A stretch of 12,286 nt of DNA, taken from contig CAZOTT010000091.1 of assembly GCA_964582785.1 (NCBI GenBank), forward strand, positions 1 through 12,286. Direction: 5' to 3'. This document shows positions 6,500 to 12,286 of the stretch, in pieces. A program made the position numbers and the translations under genes. Each line of letters opens with the position of its first letter. The first letter of the stretch is position 1. Source of the stretch: JAMOQA01 sp964582785. GTDB lineage: Bacteria; Acidobacteriota; Polarisedimenticolia; J045. A model generated the notes under the pieces. The model was not told the origin of the DNA and ran no database searches. It saw only the letters and a program-made list of their open reading frames with translations.

Positions 6500-7398
6500 G
6501 CCGCGTCCTCCTCGCCGACCACCCGGACGAACACCTCCTCCATCGGGGCGAGCACCTTCTCGAACCGCTCGACCTCGGCGCCCGCGGCCACCAGGGCGGC
6601 CAGGGCCCGGGGGGGCTCGACCCCCTCCCGGAGGGTGAGCCGCCAGGTGCCGTCCTCCCGGCGGCGCCGCCCGGTCACCTCGGGGACCTCCGGCAGCTCT
6701 CCCCGGACCTCGACCAGGACCTCCGGGTCGCTGTACCGCCGCCGGACCTCCTCCACCGTGCCGCCGACGACGAGGCGTCCCCGGTGGACGAGGCCGACCC
6801 GGTCGCAGAGGGTCTCGACCTCGTTCATCTGGTGGGTGGACAGGATGACCGACCGGCCGTTCTCCTTCTGCTCCAGGATCAGTTCCCGGACGAGGCGGAT
6901 GTTGACCGGGTCGAGGCCGGAGAACGGCTCGTCGAGGACGCACAGGTCGGGGCCGTGGAGCAGGGTGCCGGCGAGCTGGACCTTCTGGCCCATCCCCTTG
7001 GAGAGCTGCTCCACCTTCCAGGAGGCCACCCGGGGGAGGCCGATCTTCTGGAGCCAGAGGAAGGCCCGGTCCCTCGCCCGGGCGAGGGAGAGCCCCTTGA
7101 GCTGCCCGAAGTAGGCGAGCACGTCCAGCACCTTCTGCCGCCGGTAGAGGCCCCGCTCCTCCGGCAGGTAGCCGACCCGGTCCAGCTGGTCCCGGCGGAA
7201 CGGCTCGCCGAAGAGGAACACCTCCCCCCGGTCGGCCCGGATGATGTCCATCAGGATGCGGATCAGGGTCGTCTTCCCCGCCCCGTTCGGCCCGAGCAGG
7301 CCGAAGACCTCCCCCGGCTCGACGGCGAGGGAAATCCCGCGGACGGCGTGGACGTCCCCGTAGCTCTTGTGAACGTCCCGGTACTCCACGATCGGCAT
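6496..7398 (-). CDS. ABC transporter ATP-binding protein (NatA-like, DUF4162 type)
   Basis: The 300-aa ATPase has all nucleotide-binding motifs: Walker A GPNGAGKT (36-43), signature LSKGM (132-136), Walker B LCVLDEP (152-158) followed by the D-loop region SGLD, and the H-loop His189 (STHQM). The Q-loop position reads GYLPEERGLY (76-85), with Glu where most ABC ATPases have Gln; this is typical of the NatA-like group. The C-terminal ~85 residues match the small regulatory DUF4162 extension. The start is ATG with GGGAGGAG about eight bases upstream. It pairs with the overlapping downstream permease gene to form a two-gene exporter operon. Confidence 0.95.
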   Translation of the reverse strand: MPIVEYRDVHKSYGDVHAVRGISLAVEPGEVFGLLGPNGAGKTTLIRILMDIIRADRGEVFLFGEPFRRDQLDRVGYLPEERGLYRRQKVLDVLAYFGQLKGLSLARARDRAFLWLQKIGLPRVASWKVEQLSKGMGQKVQLAGTLLHGPDLCVLDEPFSGLDPVNIRLVRELILEQKENGRSVILSTHQMNEVETLCDRVGLVHRGRLVVGGTVEEVRRRYSDPEVLVEVRGELPEVPEVTGRRRREDGTWRLTLREGVEPPRALAALVAAGAEVERFEKVLAPMEEVFVRVVGEEDAA

Positions 7399-7545
7399 CT
7401 GCGCTGCTCCTCCCGGTGGCGGGGCACGCCGGCCGGGCGCGGGTGGAACGCCCGGGGCGGCCCATCCTACCGCGGCCTCCTGCGCGCGAACGCCCCGGTT
7501 GTTGCCCCCCCTCCGGCGAACGGGCGCTGCCCGGGGACGAGCGGT
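7399..7545 (-). promoter_or_regulatory. 147-bp gap between trmJ-like gene and ABC exporter operon
   Basis: Reading leftward, this gap begins with a short hairpin 12 bp after the trmJ-like stop (CGGGC at 7521-7525 pairs with GCCCG at 7529-7533), a weak terminator candidate without a T-run. It ends with the RBS of the ABC ATPase. A possible -10, TAGGAT (7464-7469 on the - strand), lies in the middle, but I find no matching -35. The length of the gap, compared with the overlaps and 9-bp spacing in the genes before it, suggests the ABC pair has its own promoter. Confidence 0.3.
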
Positions 7546-8415
7546 TCAGTCGTCCCCGTCCTCCACCTCCGGGGGCGGGGGCGGCTTCAGGCCGCCGTGC
7601 TTGTCGAACAGCTCCGGGGGAGAAGCGGCGGGACCGGCCTCCGGGATCCCGGCCACCGTGGCCACCCACTCCGTCTGGTGGAGCATCGCCCGGATCACCC
7701 GCACGTCCCGCTCGGAGAGCCCCGCCCGGCCGAGGATCTGCCGCCAGCGGTGGAGGATCGCGTCCGGGTTCTGGGACTTCAGGTACCCGATCCGCAGCCA
7801 GACCCGGCGCGCGTGGAGGAACATCGCCTCCACCTGCTCGTGGGTCGCCGGGACGAAGTCCCACGGCCGCGGCTCGGTCCCCAGGGCCGCCCGGGCCGCC
7901 CGGGCCAGGGCGTAGCCGGTCACCGCCACCGCGTGGGAGAGGTTCATCGAGGGGCAGGCGGGGTCGGTGGGGATCCAGATCGTCCGGTGGCAGAGGTCCA
8001 GTTCCCCCGTGGACAGGCCGTGGGCCTCCCGCCCGAAGACGAGGGCCGTCTCCCAGGGGACCTCCCATGGACGGACCTCCGCGAACAGCTCGTCCGGGGG
8101 CTCGCCGGGACCCCGCCGCTTTCCGAGCCGGCGGGAACTCCCGATCACCAGCCGGCAGTCCCGGACCGCCTCCCGGAGGGAGCCGACCCGCACCGCGCCG
8201 TCCAGGACCGGTTCCCCCTCGTCCCGGGCGTACCAGCGGGCCTCCTCGTGGTCCGGGTCCGCCCGTCCACCGGCCAGGAACAGCCGGGAGAGGCCGAAGT
8301 TCCGCATCGCCCGGGCGACCTGGCCCAGGTTGCCGTGGTAGTGGGGTTCGACGAGCACGACGCGGACGCGGGCCAGGGCGTCCACGAGGGAGACCATCTC
8401 CTCCTCGTGCTTCAC
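7546..8415 (-). CDS. TrmJ-like tRNA (cytidine/uridine-2'-O-)-methyltransferase (SPOUT/TrmH family)
   Basis: This 289-aa protein carries the three SpoU/TrmH motifs: motif 1 GNLGQVARAMRNFG (28-41, with Asn29 and the catalytic-type Arg35), motif 2 LVFGREAHGLS (125-135) and motif 3 PSMNLSHAVAV (155-165). These build the trefoil-knot SAM site. The C-terminal helices (about 188-252) match the TrmJ extension, and a Pro/acidic tail of about 25 residues is extra. TrmJ methylates the 2'-OH of position 32 in the tRNA anticodon loop; that substrate is inferred. The GTG at 8415 is preferred because GAGGGG lies five bases upstream, 9 bp after the branching enzyme stop. An ATG six codons in (8397), preceded by GAGGAGGAG, is a real alternative. 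It appears to be the last gene of the operon. Confidence 0.88.
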   Translation of the reverse strand: MKHEEEMVSLVDALARVRVVLVEPHYHGNLGQVARAMRNFGLSRLFLAGGRADPDHEEARWYARDEGEPVLDGAVRVGSLREAVRDCRLVIGSSRRLGKRRGPGEPPDELFAEVRPWEVPWETALVFGREAHGLSTGELDLCHRTIWIPTDPACPSMNLSHAVAVTGYALARAARAALGTEPRPWDFVPATHEQVEAMFLHARRVWLRIGYLKSQNPDAILHRWRQILGRAGLSERDVRVIRAMLHQTEWVATVAGIPEAGPAASPPELFDKHGGLKPPPPPEVEDGDD

Positions 8416-8424
8416 GGCGCCCCC

Positions 8425-10029
8425 TCAGGCGAAGTCGGCCAGGTCGAGGCCGGGAAAGAGCCCGTCCCGCGCCTCGCAGAGCTCGAGGAACTCGGTGTCG
8501 GCCTCCCCGGTCTCCAGCATCGTGTCCAGGCGGTGGAAGCGCCCGACGTGCTCGAGAAAGCGGCGCTTGGCGTACTCCACCGCCGTCCCGGTGCTCATCA
8601 GGAACGGCCAGTCGCTCCCCTGGGCGAGCATCGCTTCCCGGGTCGCCTGCCGCAGGATCCGGTCCCGCAGGGCCGGCTCGAGGAACGGCGTGGCGCGCCC
8701 CTCGTGGTGCTCCCGCAGCCGGCGGGCGAGCCGCTCGGAGACCCCCACCTGGTGGGGCATGCACCAGTCGTTGGCCGCCCCGAGCCAGACGTCGAAGTAT
8801 CCCCCCGCCCCCCGGGTGTCCGGTTCCAGGTCGACCACCTCCTGGACCGGTTCCCGGGCGAGGACGTCCGAGGGGGTCATCGTCTCGAGCAGGTCCTGGT
8901 CCCAGGCCAGCTTCCGCAGCAGGTACCCCAGGAACCACGGTCCCTCGAACCACCAGTGGCCGAACAGCTCGGCGTCGTAGGGGCAGACGATCACCGGCGG
9001 CCGGTCGAGTTCCCCCGCAAGGTGCCGCACCTGGGCGAGGCGGGAGTCGAAGAAGTGGCCGGCGTGGTCGTCGGCCCGCTGCCGGGCCCACCCCGGGTGG
9101 TACGGCTCCCGGTGGTCGCTCCGCCGGTCGGTGATCCGGTAGTACTTGAGCCCGGTGAACATCCGGGTTCCGTCCGGGTCGATGTAGGGGCGGATGTACT
9201 CGAGGGGGAGGTCCCAGCCCACGTCCCGGTAGAACTCCCGGTAGACCGGGTCGCCGGGATAGCCCGCCTCGGCGGACCAGACCTGGCGGGAGGGGACGAC
9301 GTCCCGGGCGAAGGCGGCGACGCCGTGCGCCGTCCAGGCCGGCGCGTGGACGCCGGCCCGCGGCCGCGGCCGGGCCCCCTCGAGGACGTGGGCGTCGACG
9401 ACGAACCACTCCAGTCCCGCTTCCGCCAGGTAGCGTTCCACCGGGGGCGCGTAGGCGCACTCCGGCAGCCACGTCCCCCGGGGCCGCCGGCCGAAGAGGC
9501 GCTCGTGCTCCCGGACCGCGGTCCGGACCTGGCCCCGGACCAGCTCCGGCCAGTCCATCAGCATCGGGACCAGGGGATGGGTGGCGACGCAGGTCGCCAG
9601 TTCCAGGCGGCCGGCATCCTCGAGGCGGGCCAGCTCCGCCAGCAGGTCGCCCCCCAGCTCGTCCCGCCACAGGGTGAACAGCCGGCCGAGCCGTTCCCGG
9701 TAGAACGCCACGACGGGCCCGAGGCCCCCGTCCCCGCGGGTCCGCTCCGCCTCCTTCTCGAGGAGGTCCAGCAGCCGCTCGAAGTAGGCGGCGGTGCGCG
9801 TGCGGAGGAGCGGGTCCGCCAGCATGGCGGCCAGGGTCGGGGACACGTCCACGGTGACCCGGAACGGCACGCCGTCCCGCTCCAGCTCCCGGAAGGTCTC
9901 GACGAGGGGCAGGTAGGTCTCCGCCACCGCCTCGAAGAGCCAGTGTTCCTCGAGGAAGAACGGGAGCTCGGGGTGGCGCACCCAGGGCAGGTGCGCGTGG
10001 AGCAGCAGGACCAGCCCCGCCCGGTTCAC
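8425..10029 (-). CDS. Glycoside hydrolase family 57 1,4-alpha-glucan branching enzyme
   Basis: This 534-aa protein matches the size and motifs of GH57 branching enzymes (Thermus/Thermococcus type). The N-terminal HAHLPWVRHPE (11-21) is family motif 1. WLPECAY (187-193) contains the presumed nucleophile Glu190, and CPYDAELFGHWWFEGP (349-364) contains the presumed acid/base Asp352. GSDWPFLMSTG (471-481) is the conserved tryptophan segment of the C-terminal helical domain, which is specific to branching enzymes. The enzyme would cut alpha-1,4 glucan and re-attach it through alpha-1,6 bonds during glycogen synthesis in the cytoplasm. The GTG start overlaps the stop of the DUF4912 gene by four bases (GTGA, 10026-10029), so the two are probably translationally coupled. 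Other GH57 activities are possible but less likely given the motifs. Confidence 0.93.
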   Translation of the reverse strand: MNRAGLVLLLHAHLPWVRHPELPFFLEEHWLFEAVAETYLPLVETFRELERDGVPFRVTVDVSPTLAAMLADPLLRTRTAAYFERLLDLLEKEAERTRGDGGLGPVVAFYRERLGRLFTLWRDELGGDLLAELARLEDAGRLELATCVATHPLVPMLMDWPELVRGQVRTAVREHERLFGRRPRGTWLPECAYAPPVERYLAEAGLEWFVVDAHVLEGARPRPRAGVHAPAWTAHGVAAFARDVVPSRQVWSAEAGYPGDPVYREFYRDVGWDLPLEYIRPYIDPDGTRMFTGLKYYRITDRRSDHREPYHPGWARQRADDHAGHFFDSRLAQVRHLAGELDRPPVIVCPYDAELFGHWWFEGPWFLGYLLRKLAWDQDLLETMTPSDVLAREPVQEVVDLEPDTRGAGGYFDVWLGAANDWCMPHQVGVSERLARRLREHHEGRATPFLEPALRDRILRQATREAMLAQGSDWPFLMSTGTAVEYAKRRFLEHVGRFHRLDTMLETGEADTEFLELCEARDGLFPGLDLADFA

Positions 10030-10940
10030 CGGCCTTCCCCGCTGCCCGCCCCGGGCCGGAGGCGCCCCTCCGACCCGCCGGGCAGGATCCGGTCTTCCGA
10101 CCCCCCGCCCCCGGGACGTGACAGGGGAGCCGGCGGCAGGTCCCGGGAGGAGGGCCCCGCCGGCAGGACCGGTCGATCCCCGGCAGGCGGGGCCGGCGAC
10201 GCGGCCGCCGCGGGTTCCTCGCTCCCCGGTGCCGGGCCCTCCGGGCCGCCCCAGGGGGTGGGCCAGGGACCGAAGGAGGCGGGCGCGGCGGTCCCGGGGC
10301 CCGGCGGCGGGCCGAGGTCCGCTAGCAGGGCCTCCGCCTCGCCGGGAGGCAGCAGGCGCGCCGCCAGGCGCAGCCGTTCCGCGAGCCGCCGGGCGGCGGA
10401 GAGCCGACCCATGCCCCCGGGATGGTGCCCGGGGAACGGGGGCCCGTCGACCGCGGCGAGGAGCCGTCGCGGGAACCCGGGCGGCACCCGCACGAAGCCC
10501 CCCCGGCCGCCGGCGGACACCCGCTCGGGGGGCAGCCGGACCGGCCGGCTCCGGGCGATCGCGTGGAAGAAGCCGTCCCGGTGCAGGAATCCCAGGTGGA
10601 CCCGGACCGTGACCCCGCTCTCCGGCACTTCCAGGTGCCAGGTCCCCGCGCGGCGGCCCGGGCGGGCCCGGGAGAGTTCCCTCCCGTCCCCGGCAAGGAC
10701 CCGCAGCTCGAGGCTCTCCCAGCCCTCCCGCGCCGCCTCGGCGAGGGCTTCCCCGTCGTTGACGTCCCAGCAGGCGACCAGGTGACGGGGGTCCCGCACC
10801 CAGGCGGCCACCAGCGTCAGGCCGTACCCGGGCGGTGGCTCCCCGAGCCCCTCCGCGAGCACCTTCTTCTCTCGCCCGAGCTGGTAGCGCGCCCGTTCCG
10901 AGGCGATCTGCCCCCGGCGGGGCCGGTCCCCTTCCTTCAT
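10026..10940 (-). CDS. DUF4912 domain protein with a Pro/Gly/Ala-rich C-terminal tail
   Basis: The 304-aa protein has a DUF4912-like core at about 36-140, marked by PPGYGLTLVAAWVRDPRHLV (36-55), the nearby CWDV, and a beta-rich segment with WHLEVP and VRVHLGFLHRDGFFHAIARS (112-131). DUF4912 proteins are often found beside GH57 enzymes, and one may be a carbohydrate-related partner, but no activity is established. After an Arg/Ala/Leu-rich helical stretch (180-208), residues 211-304 are low-complexity, rich in Pro, Gly and Ala, and probably disordered. The ATG start overlaps the thioredoxin-like gene's stop (ATGA, 10937-10940), with GGGAG a few bases upstream. Its own stop overlaps the GH57 start. 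Confidence 0.83.
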   Translation of the reverse strand: MKEGDRPRRGQIASERARYQLGREKKVLAEGLGEPPPGYGLTLVAAWVRDPRHLVACWDVNDGEALAEAAREGWESLELRVLAGDGRELSRARPGRRAGTWHLEVPESGVTVRVHLGFLHRDGFFHAIARSRPVRLPPERVSAGGRGGFVRVPPGFPRRLLAAVDGPPFPGHHPGGMGRLSAARRLAERLRLAARLLPPGEAEALLADLGPPPGPGTAAPASFGPWPTPWGGPEGPAPGSEEPAAAASPAPPAGDRPVLPAGPSSRDLPPAPLSRPGGGGSEDRILPGGSEGRLRPGAGSGEGR

Positions 10941-11992
10941 CTCGCTCCCTTCCGCCCGGTCGTGGAGCCGCCCCGCCCCTTCCCGGGCAGCTCCGCCGCG
11001 AGCCAGGCGCCGGGGTCGACCGAGCCCCCCGCCTGGACCGCCTTCACGGTCCCGTCCGGGGCGACGAGGAACAGGGCCGGGGTCTCGTGGACCTGCAGTC
11101 CGCGGGAGATCTGCCGGTCCACGTCGAGGACGTGCTCGAACGGGTAGCCGCCGATGAACTCCCGGGCTCCCCGCCGAAGGGCCGGGGCGTCCCCCCGGGC
11201 GACGTCCACCACCCGCAGGTCGTCCCGGGGGTGGGTCTTCAGCCAGAGCCGCAGTTCCGGGAGCATCTTCACGCAGTGGGGGCAGGTGGGGGACCAGAAG
11301 ACGACGAGCAACCAGCGCCGGCCGTCGAGGAAGTCCGTCAGCTTCACCCAGGTCTTCCCGTCCAGCCGGGTTCCGGCAAGCGCCGGCAGCTTCTTCCGCA
11401 GCAGCCGGAACACCCGGCGGGTCGGGAGCACCCCGAGGGTGGGGACCGGCTTCCCGGCCGCCGCCGCCGCCATCGCCTCGGCGATCGACACGCTCCCCGG
11501 GCCGACCTGGGTGACGTCGGATCCCCCCACGACCCGGAGGATGCCGCCCGCGTCGACGAGCACGAACGAGGGGATCGCCCGGACGCCGACGATCCGGGCG
11601 AACTGCCCCCCGTCCACCAGCGGGGGAAACCCGGCCATCCCCATCGCCTTCAGCCGTGCCCGGACGGCGTCCGGCGGCTGGCGGGCGGCGAGGACCGCCA
11701 CCGGCACCAGGTGGAGGCGGGTCGTGATCTCCTGCACCGTGGCCGCCGCCCGGACCAGCGTCTCCTCGGAGAGGGGATCCCCCGGCCGCCAGTAGACCGC
11801 CAGCACCGGGGCCTTCCCCACCAGGGGGGCGACGGCCCGGCCGACCGGGCCTCCTTCCGCCTCGAGGAGGGGAACCGGCAGGGCTTCGCCGGGCGCCACC
11901 AGGGCGGCTCGCCGCTGGGCCGGGGTGGGAAGCGCCGCGCCGAGCAGCAGGGCGGCGGCCAGGACCGCGGGAACGATCGTCCGTCCTTCCAT
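10937..11992 (-). CDS. Exported protein with two thioredoxin-like domains, only the second with CxxC
   Basis: This 351-aa protein has an N-terminal hydrophobic segment (about 7-22) ending near PTPAQ, which looks like a Sec signal peptide, so it is probably periplasmic. The first thioredoxin-like fold (about 36-180) has VLAVYWRPGDPLSEE (63-77), where the active-site cysteines are missing, but keeps the cis-Pro segment VRAIPSFVLVDAGG (137-150). The second (about 205-340) has WLLVVFWSPTCPHCVKMLPE (227-246), with active-site Cys237 and Cys240 (CPHC, as in DsbA), and the cis-Pro segment VHETPALFLVAPDG (301-314). It resembles TlpA/ResA-type periplasmic thiol-disulfide proteins. The redox partner is unknown. 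It is the first gene of a coupled operon with DUF4912 and GH57 genes, an unexpected combination of an exported redox protein with cytoplasmic glycogen enzymes. Confidence 0.85.
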   Translation of the reverse strand: MEGRTIVPAVLAAALLLGAALPTPAQRRAALVAPGEALPVPLLEAEGGPVGRAVAPLVGKAPVLAVYWRPGDPLSEETLVRAAATVQEITTRLHLVPVAVLAARQPPDAVRARLKAMGMAGFPPLVDGGQFARIVGVRAIPSFVLVDAGGILRVVGGSDVTQVGPGSVSIAEAMAAAAAGKPVPTLGVLPTRRVFRLLRKKLPALAGTRLDGKTWVKLTDFLDGRRWLLVVFWSPTCPHCVKMLPELRLWLKTHPRDDLRVVDVARGDAPALRRGAREFIGGYPFEHVLDVDRQISRGLQVHETPALFLVAPDGTVKAVQAGGSVDPGAWLAAELPGKGRGGSTTGRKGAR

Positions 11993-12000
11993 GGTCCCGG

Positions 12001-12006
12001 ATTATA
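12001..12006 (-). promoter_or_regulatory. Perfect -10 box (TATAAT) 8 bp upstream of the thioredoxin-like gene
   Basis: On the - strand TATAAT is followed by CCGGGACC and then the ATG at 11992. A start point the usual 6-8 bases after this box would fall at or next to the A of the ATG, giving a leaderless or almost leaderless mRNA. No good Shine-Dalgarno sequence lies before this ATG, unlike most other genes in the window, which fits. No TTGACA-like hexamer is seen at 16-18 bp; the 17-bp position reads GGGGCG. Confidence 0.45.
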
Positions 12007-12032
12007 GGCCCCGGGCCGGACCGCGCCCCGTC

Positions 12033-12286
12033 CTACGGAACCACCCAGTTCCCGTCCCGGACCTCGAGGCGGACGTCGTCCAGCCAGACCTCCCGGCCCG
12101 ACCCCCCGGGCCGGAAGTCCGTCACGATGTCCACGTGCTGGGCGGAACGGTTGAGAACGCCCGCGGCGGCGAGCCGTTCGATCTCTTCCCTCCCGGCGGG
12201 CGAGTTCGGGTCCTCCACGTAGCACTGGGGGTAGCTGGCCCCGATGGCGATGTGCAGGGTGCCCCCGACCTTCTCCACGTAGAGGG
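12033..12286 (-). CDS. M29-family aminopeptidase, C-terminal fragment
   Basis: The gene enters from beyond the right edge and ends at a TAG (12033-12035); about 84 codons are visible. Visible landmarks are GGTLHIAIGASYP, then LNRSAQHVDIVTDF followed by EVWLDDVRLEVRDG and the final WVVP. The HxxxG and SAxHxD patterns are the C-terminal metal-binding region of M29 (AmpS/AmpT) metallo-aminopeptidases, and the E-(V/I)-W-x-D-(G/D) strand near the end is also typical. It would release N-terminal amino acids from peptides in the cytoplasm. The 40-bp gap to the thioredoxin-like gene contains that gene's TATAAT, so the two may be separately transcribed although co-directional. Confidence 0.85.
   Translation of the reverse strand, partial: LYVEKVGGTLHIAIGASYPQCYVEDPNSPAGREEIERLAAAGVLNRSAQHVDIVTDFRPGGSGREVWLDDVRLEVRDGNWVVP

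Noticed and set aside
6500..9670. Upstream extension of the ABC permease frame to a 1500-codon protein
   Set aside because: The extension is Arg/Pro/Gly-rich and covers the ATPase, trmJ-like and GH57 genes in another frame. The true start is the ATG at 6499, which overlaps the ATPase stop.
6784..10785. Very long + strand open frame (1333 codons) across the - strand operon
   Set aside because: It is antisense to five confidently identified genes, its translation is low-complexity (Pro/Arg/Gly/Asp-rich) with no recognisable domain, and long antisense frames are expected at this GC content.
1..12286. CRISPR arrays, tRNA or rRNA genes, integrases, phage or toxin-antitoxin genes
   Set aside because: I looked for regularly spaced repeats, cloverleaf arms with CCA ends, conserved rRNA stretches and mobile-element enzymes and found none. 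The only repeat-like element is the 151-bp inverted-repeat unit.

Overview
This is a very GC-rich bacterial window (roughly 70% GC by eye, with strong G/C preference at third codon positions) that is densely packed with ordinary chromosomal genes. I see no phage, integrase, CRISPR, rRNA or tRNA. Several features point to a Gram-negative-type, possibly thermophilic or deep-branching lineage: a proton-translocating transhydrogenase, Sec-exported thiol and cysteine-rich proteins, a GH57-type (not GH13) glycogen branching enzyme beside a DUF4912 protein, and an M29 'thermophilic' aminopeptidase. The lineage cannot be fixed from this sequence alone.

Left part, + strand: the tail of the PntA membrane segment and a complete pntB (NAD(P) transhydrogenase) are followed, across a gap with a hairpin and an AT-rich promoter-like stretch, by a small exported eight-cysteine protein built from two degenerate repeats. 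A strong stem-loop terminator ends that gene. Next comes a 151-bp element bounded by perfect 23-bp inverted repeats (MITE- or REP-like), and then an MFS exporter. The MFS gene runs tail-to-tail into a YjbQ/UPF0047 gene on the - strand with a 20-bp overlap. YjbQ is divergent from a radical SAM gene on the + strand that is broken by one extra C in a run of eight C, just before its CxxxCxxC cluster motif.

Right part, - strand: two transcription units. The first (leftward from about 12.0 kb) is a double-thioredoxin exported protein, a DUF4912 protein, a GH57 1,4-alpha-glucan branching enzyme and a TrmJ-like tRNA 2'-O-methyltransferase. The first three are joined by 4-bp stop/start overlaps (ATGA, GTGA), and the fourth follows after 9 bp. 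The second is a NatA/NatB-type ABC exporter pair, also with an ATGA overlap. The far right end holds the C-terminus of an M29 aminopeptidase.

No gene cluster here can be defended as a new biological system. The items most worth a second look are the 151-bp inverted-repeat element, the duplicated cysteine-rich exported protein with its own regulatory-looking leader, the homopolymer frameshift in the radical SAM gene, and the tightly coupled thioredoxin-DUF4912-GH57 operon.
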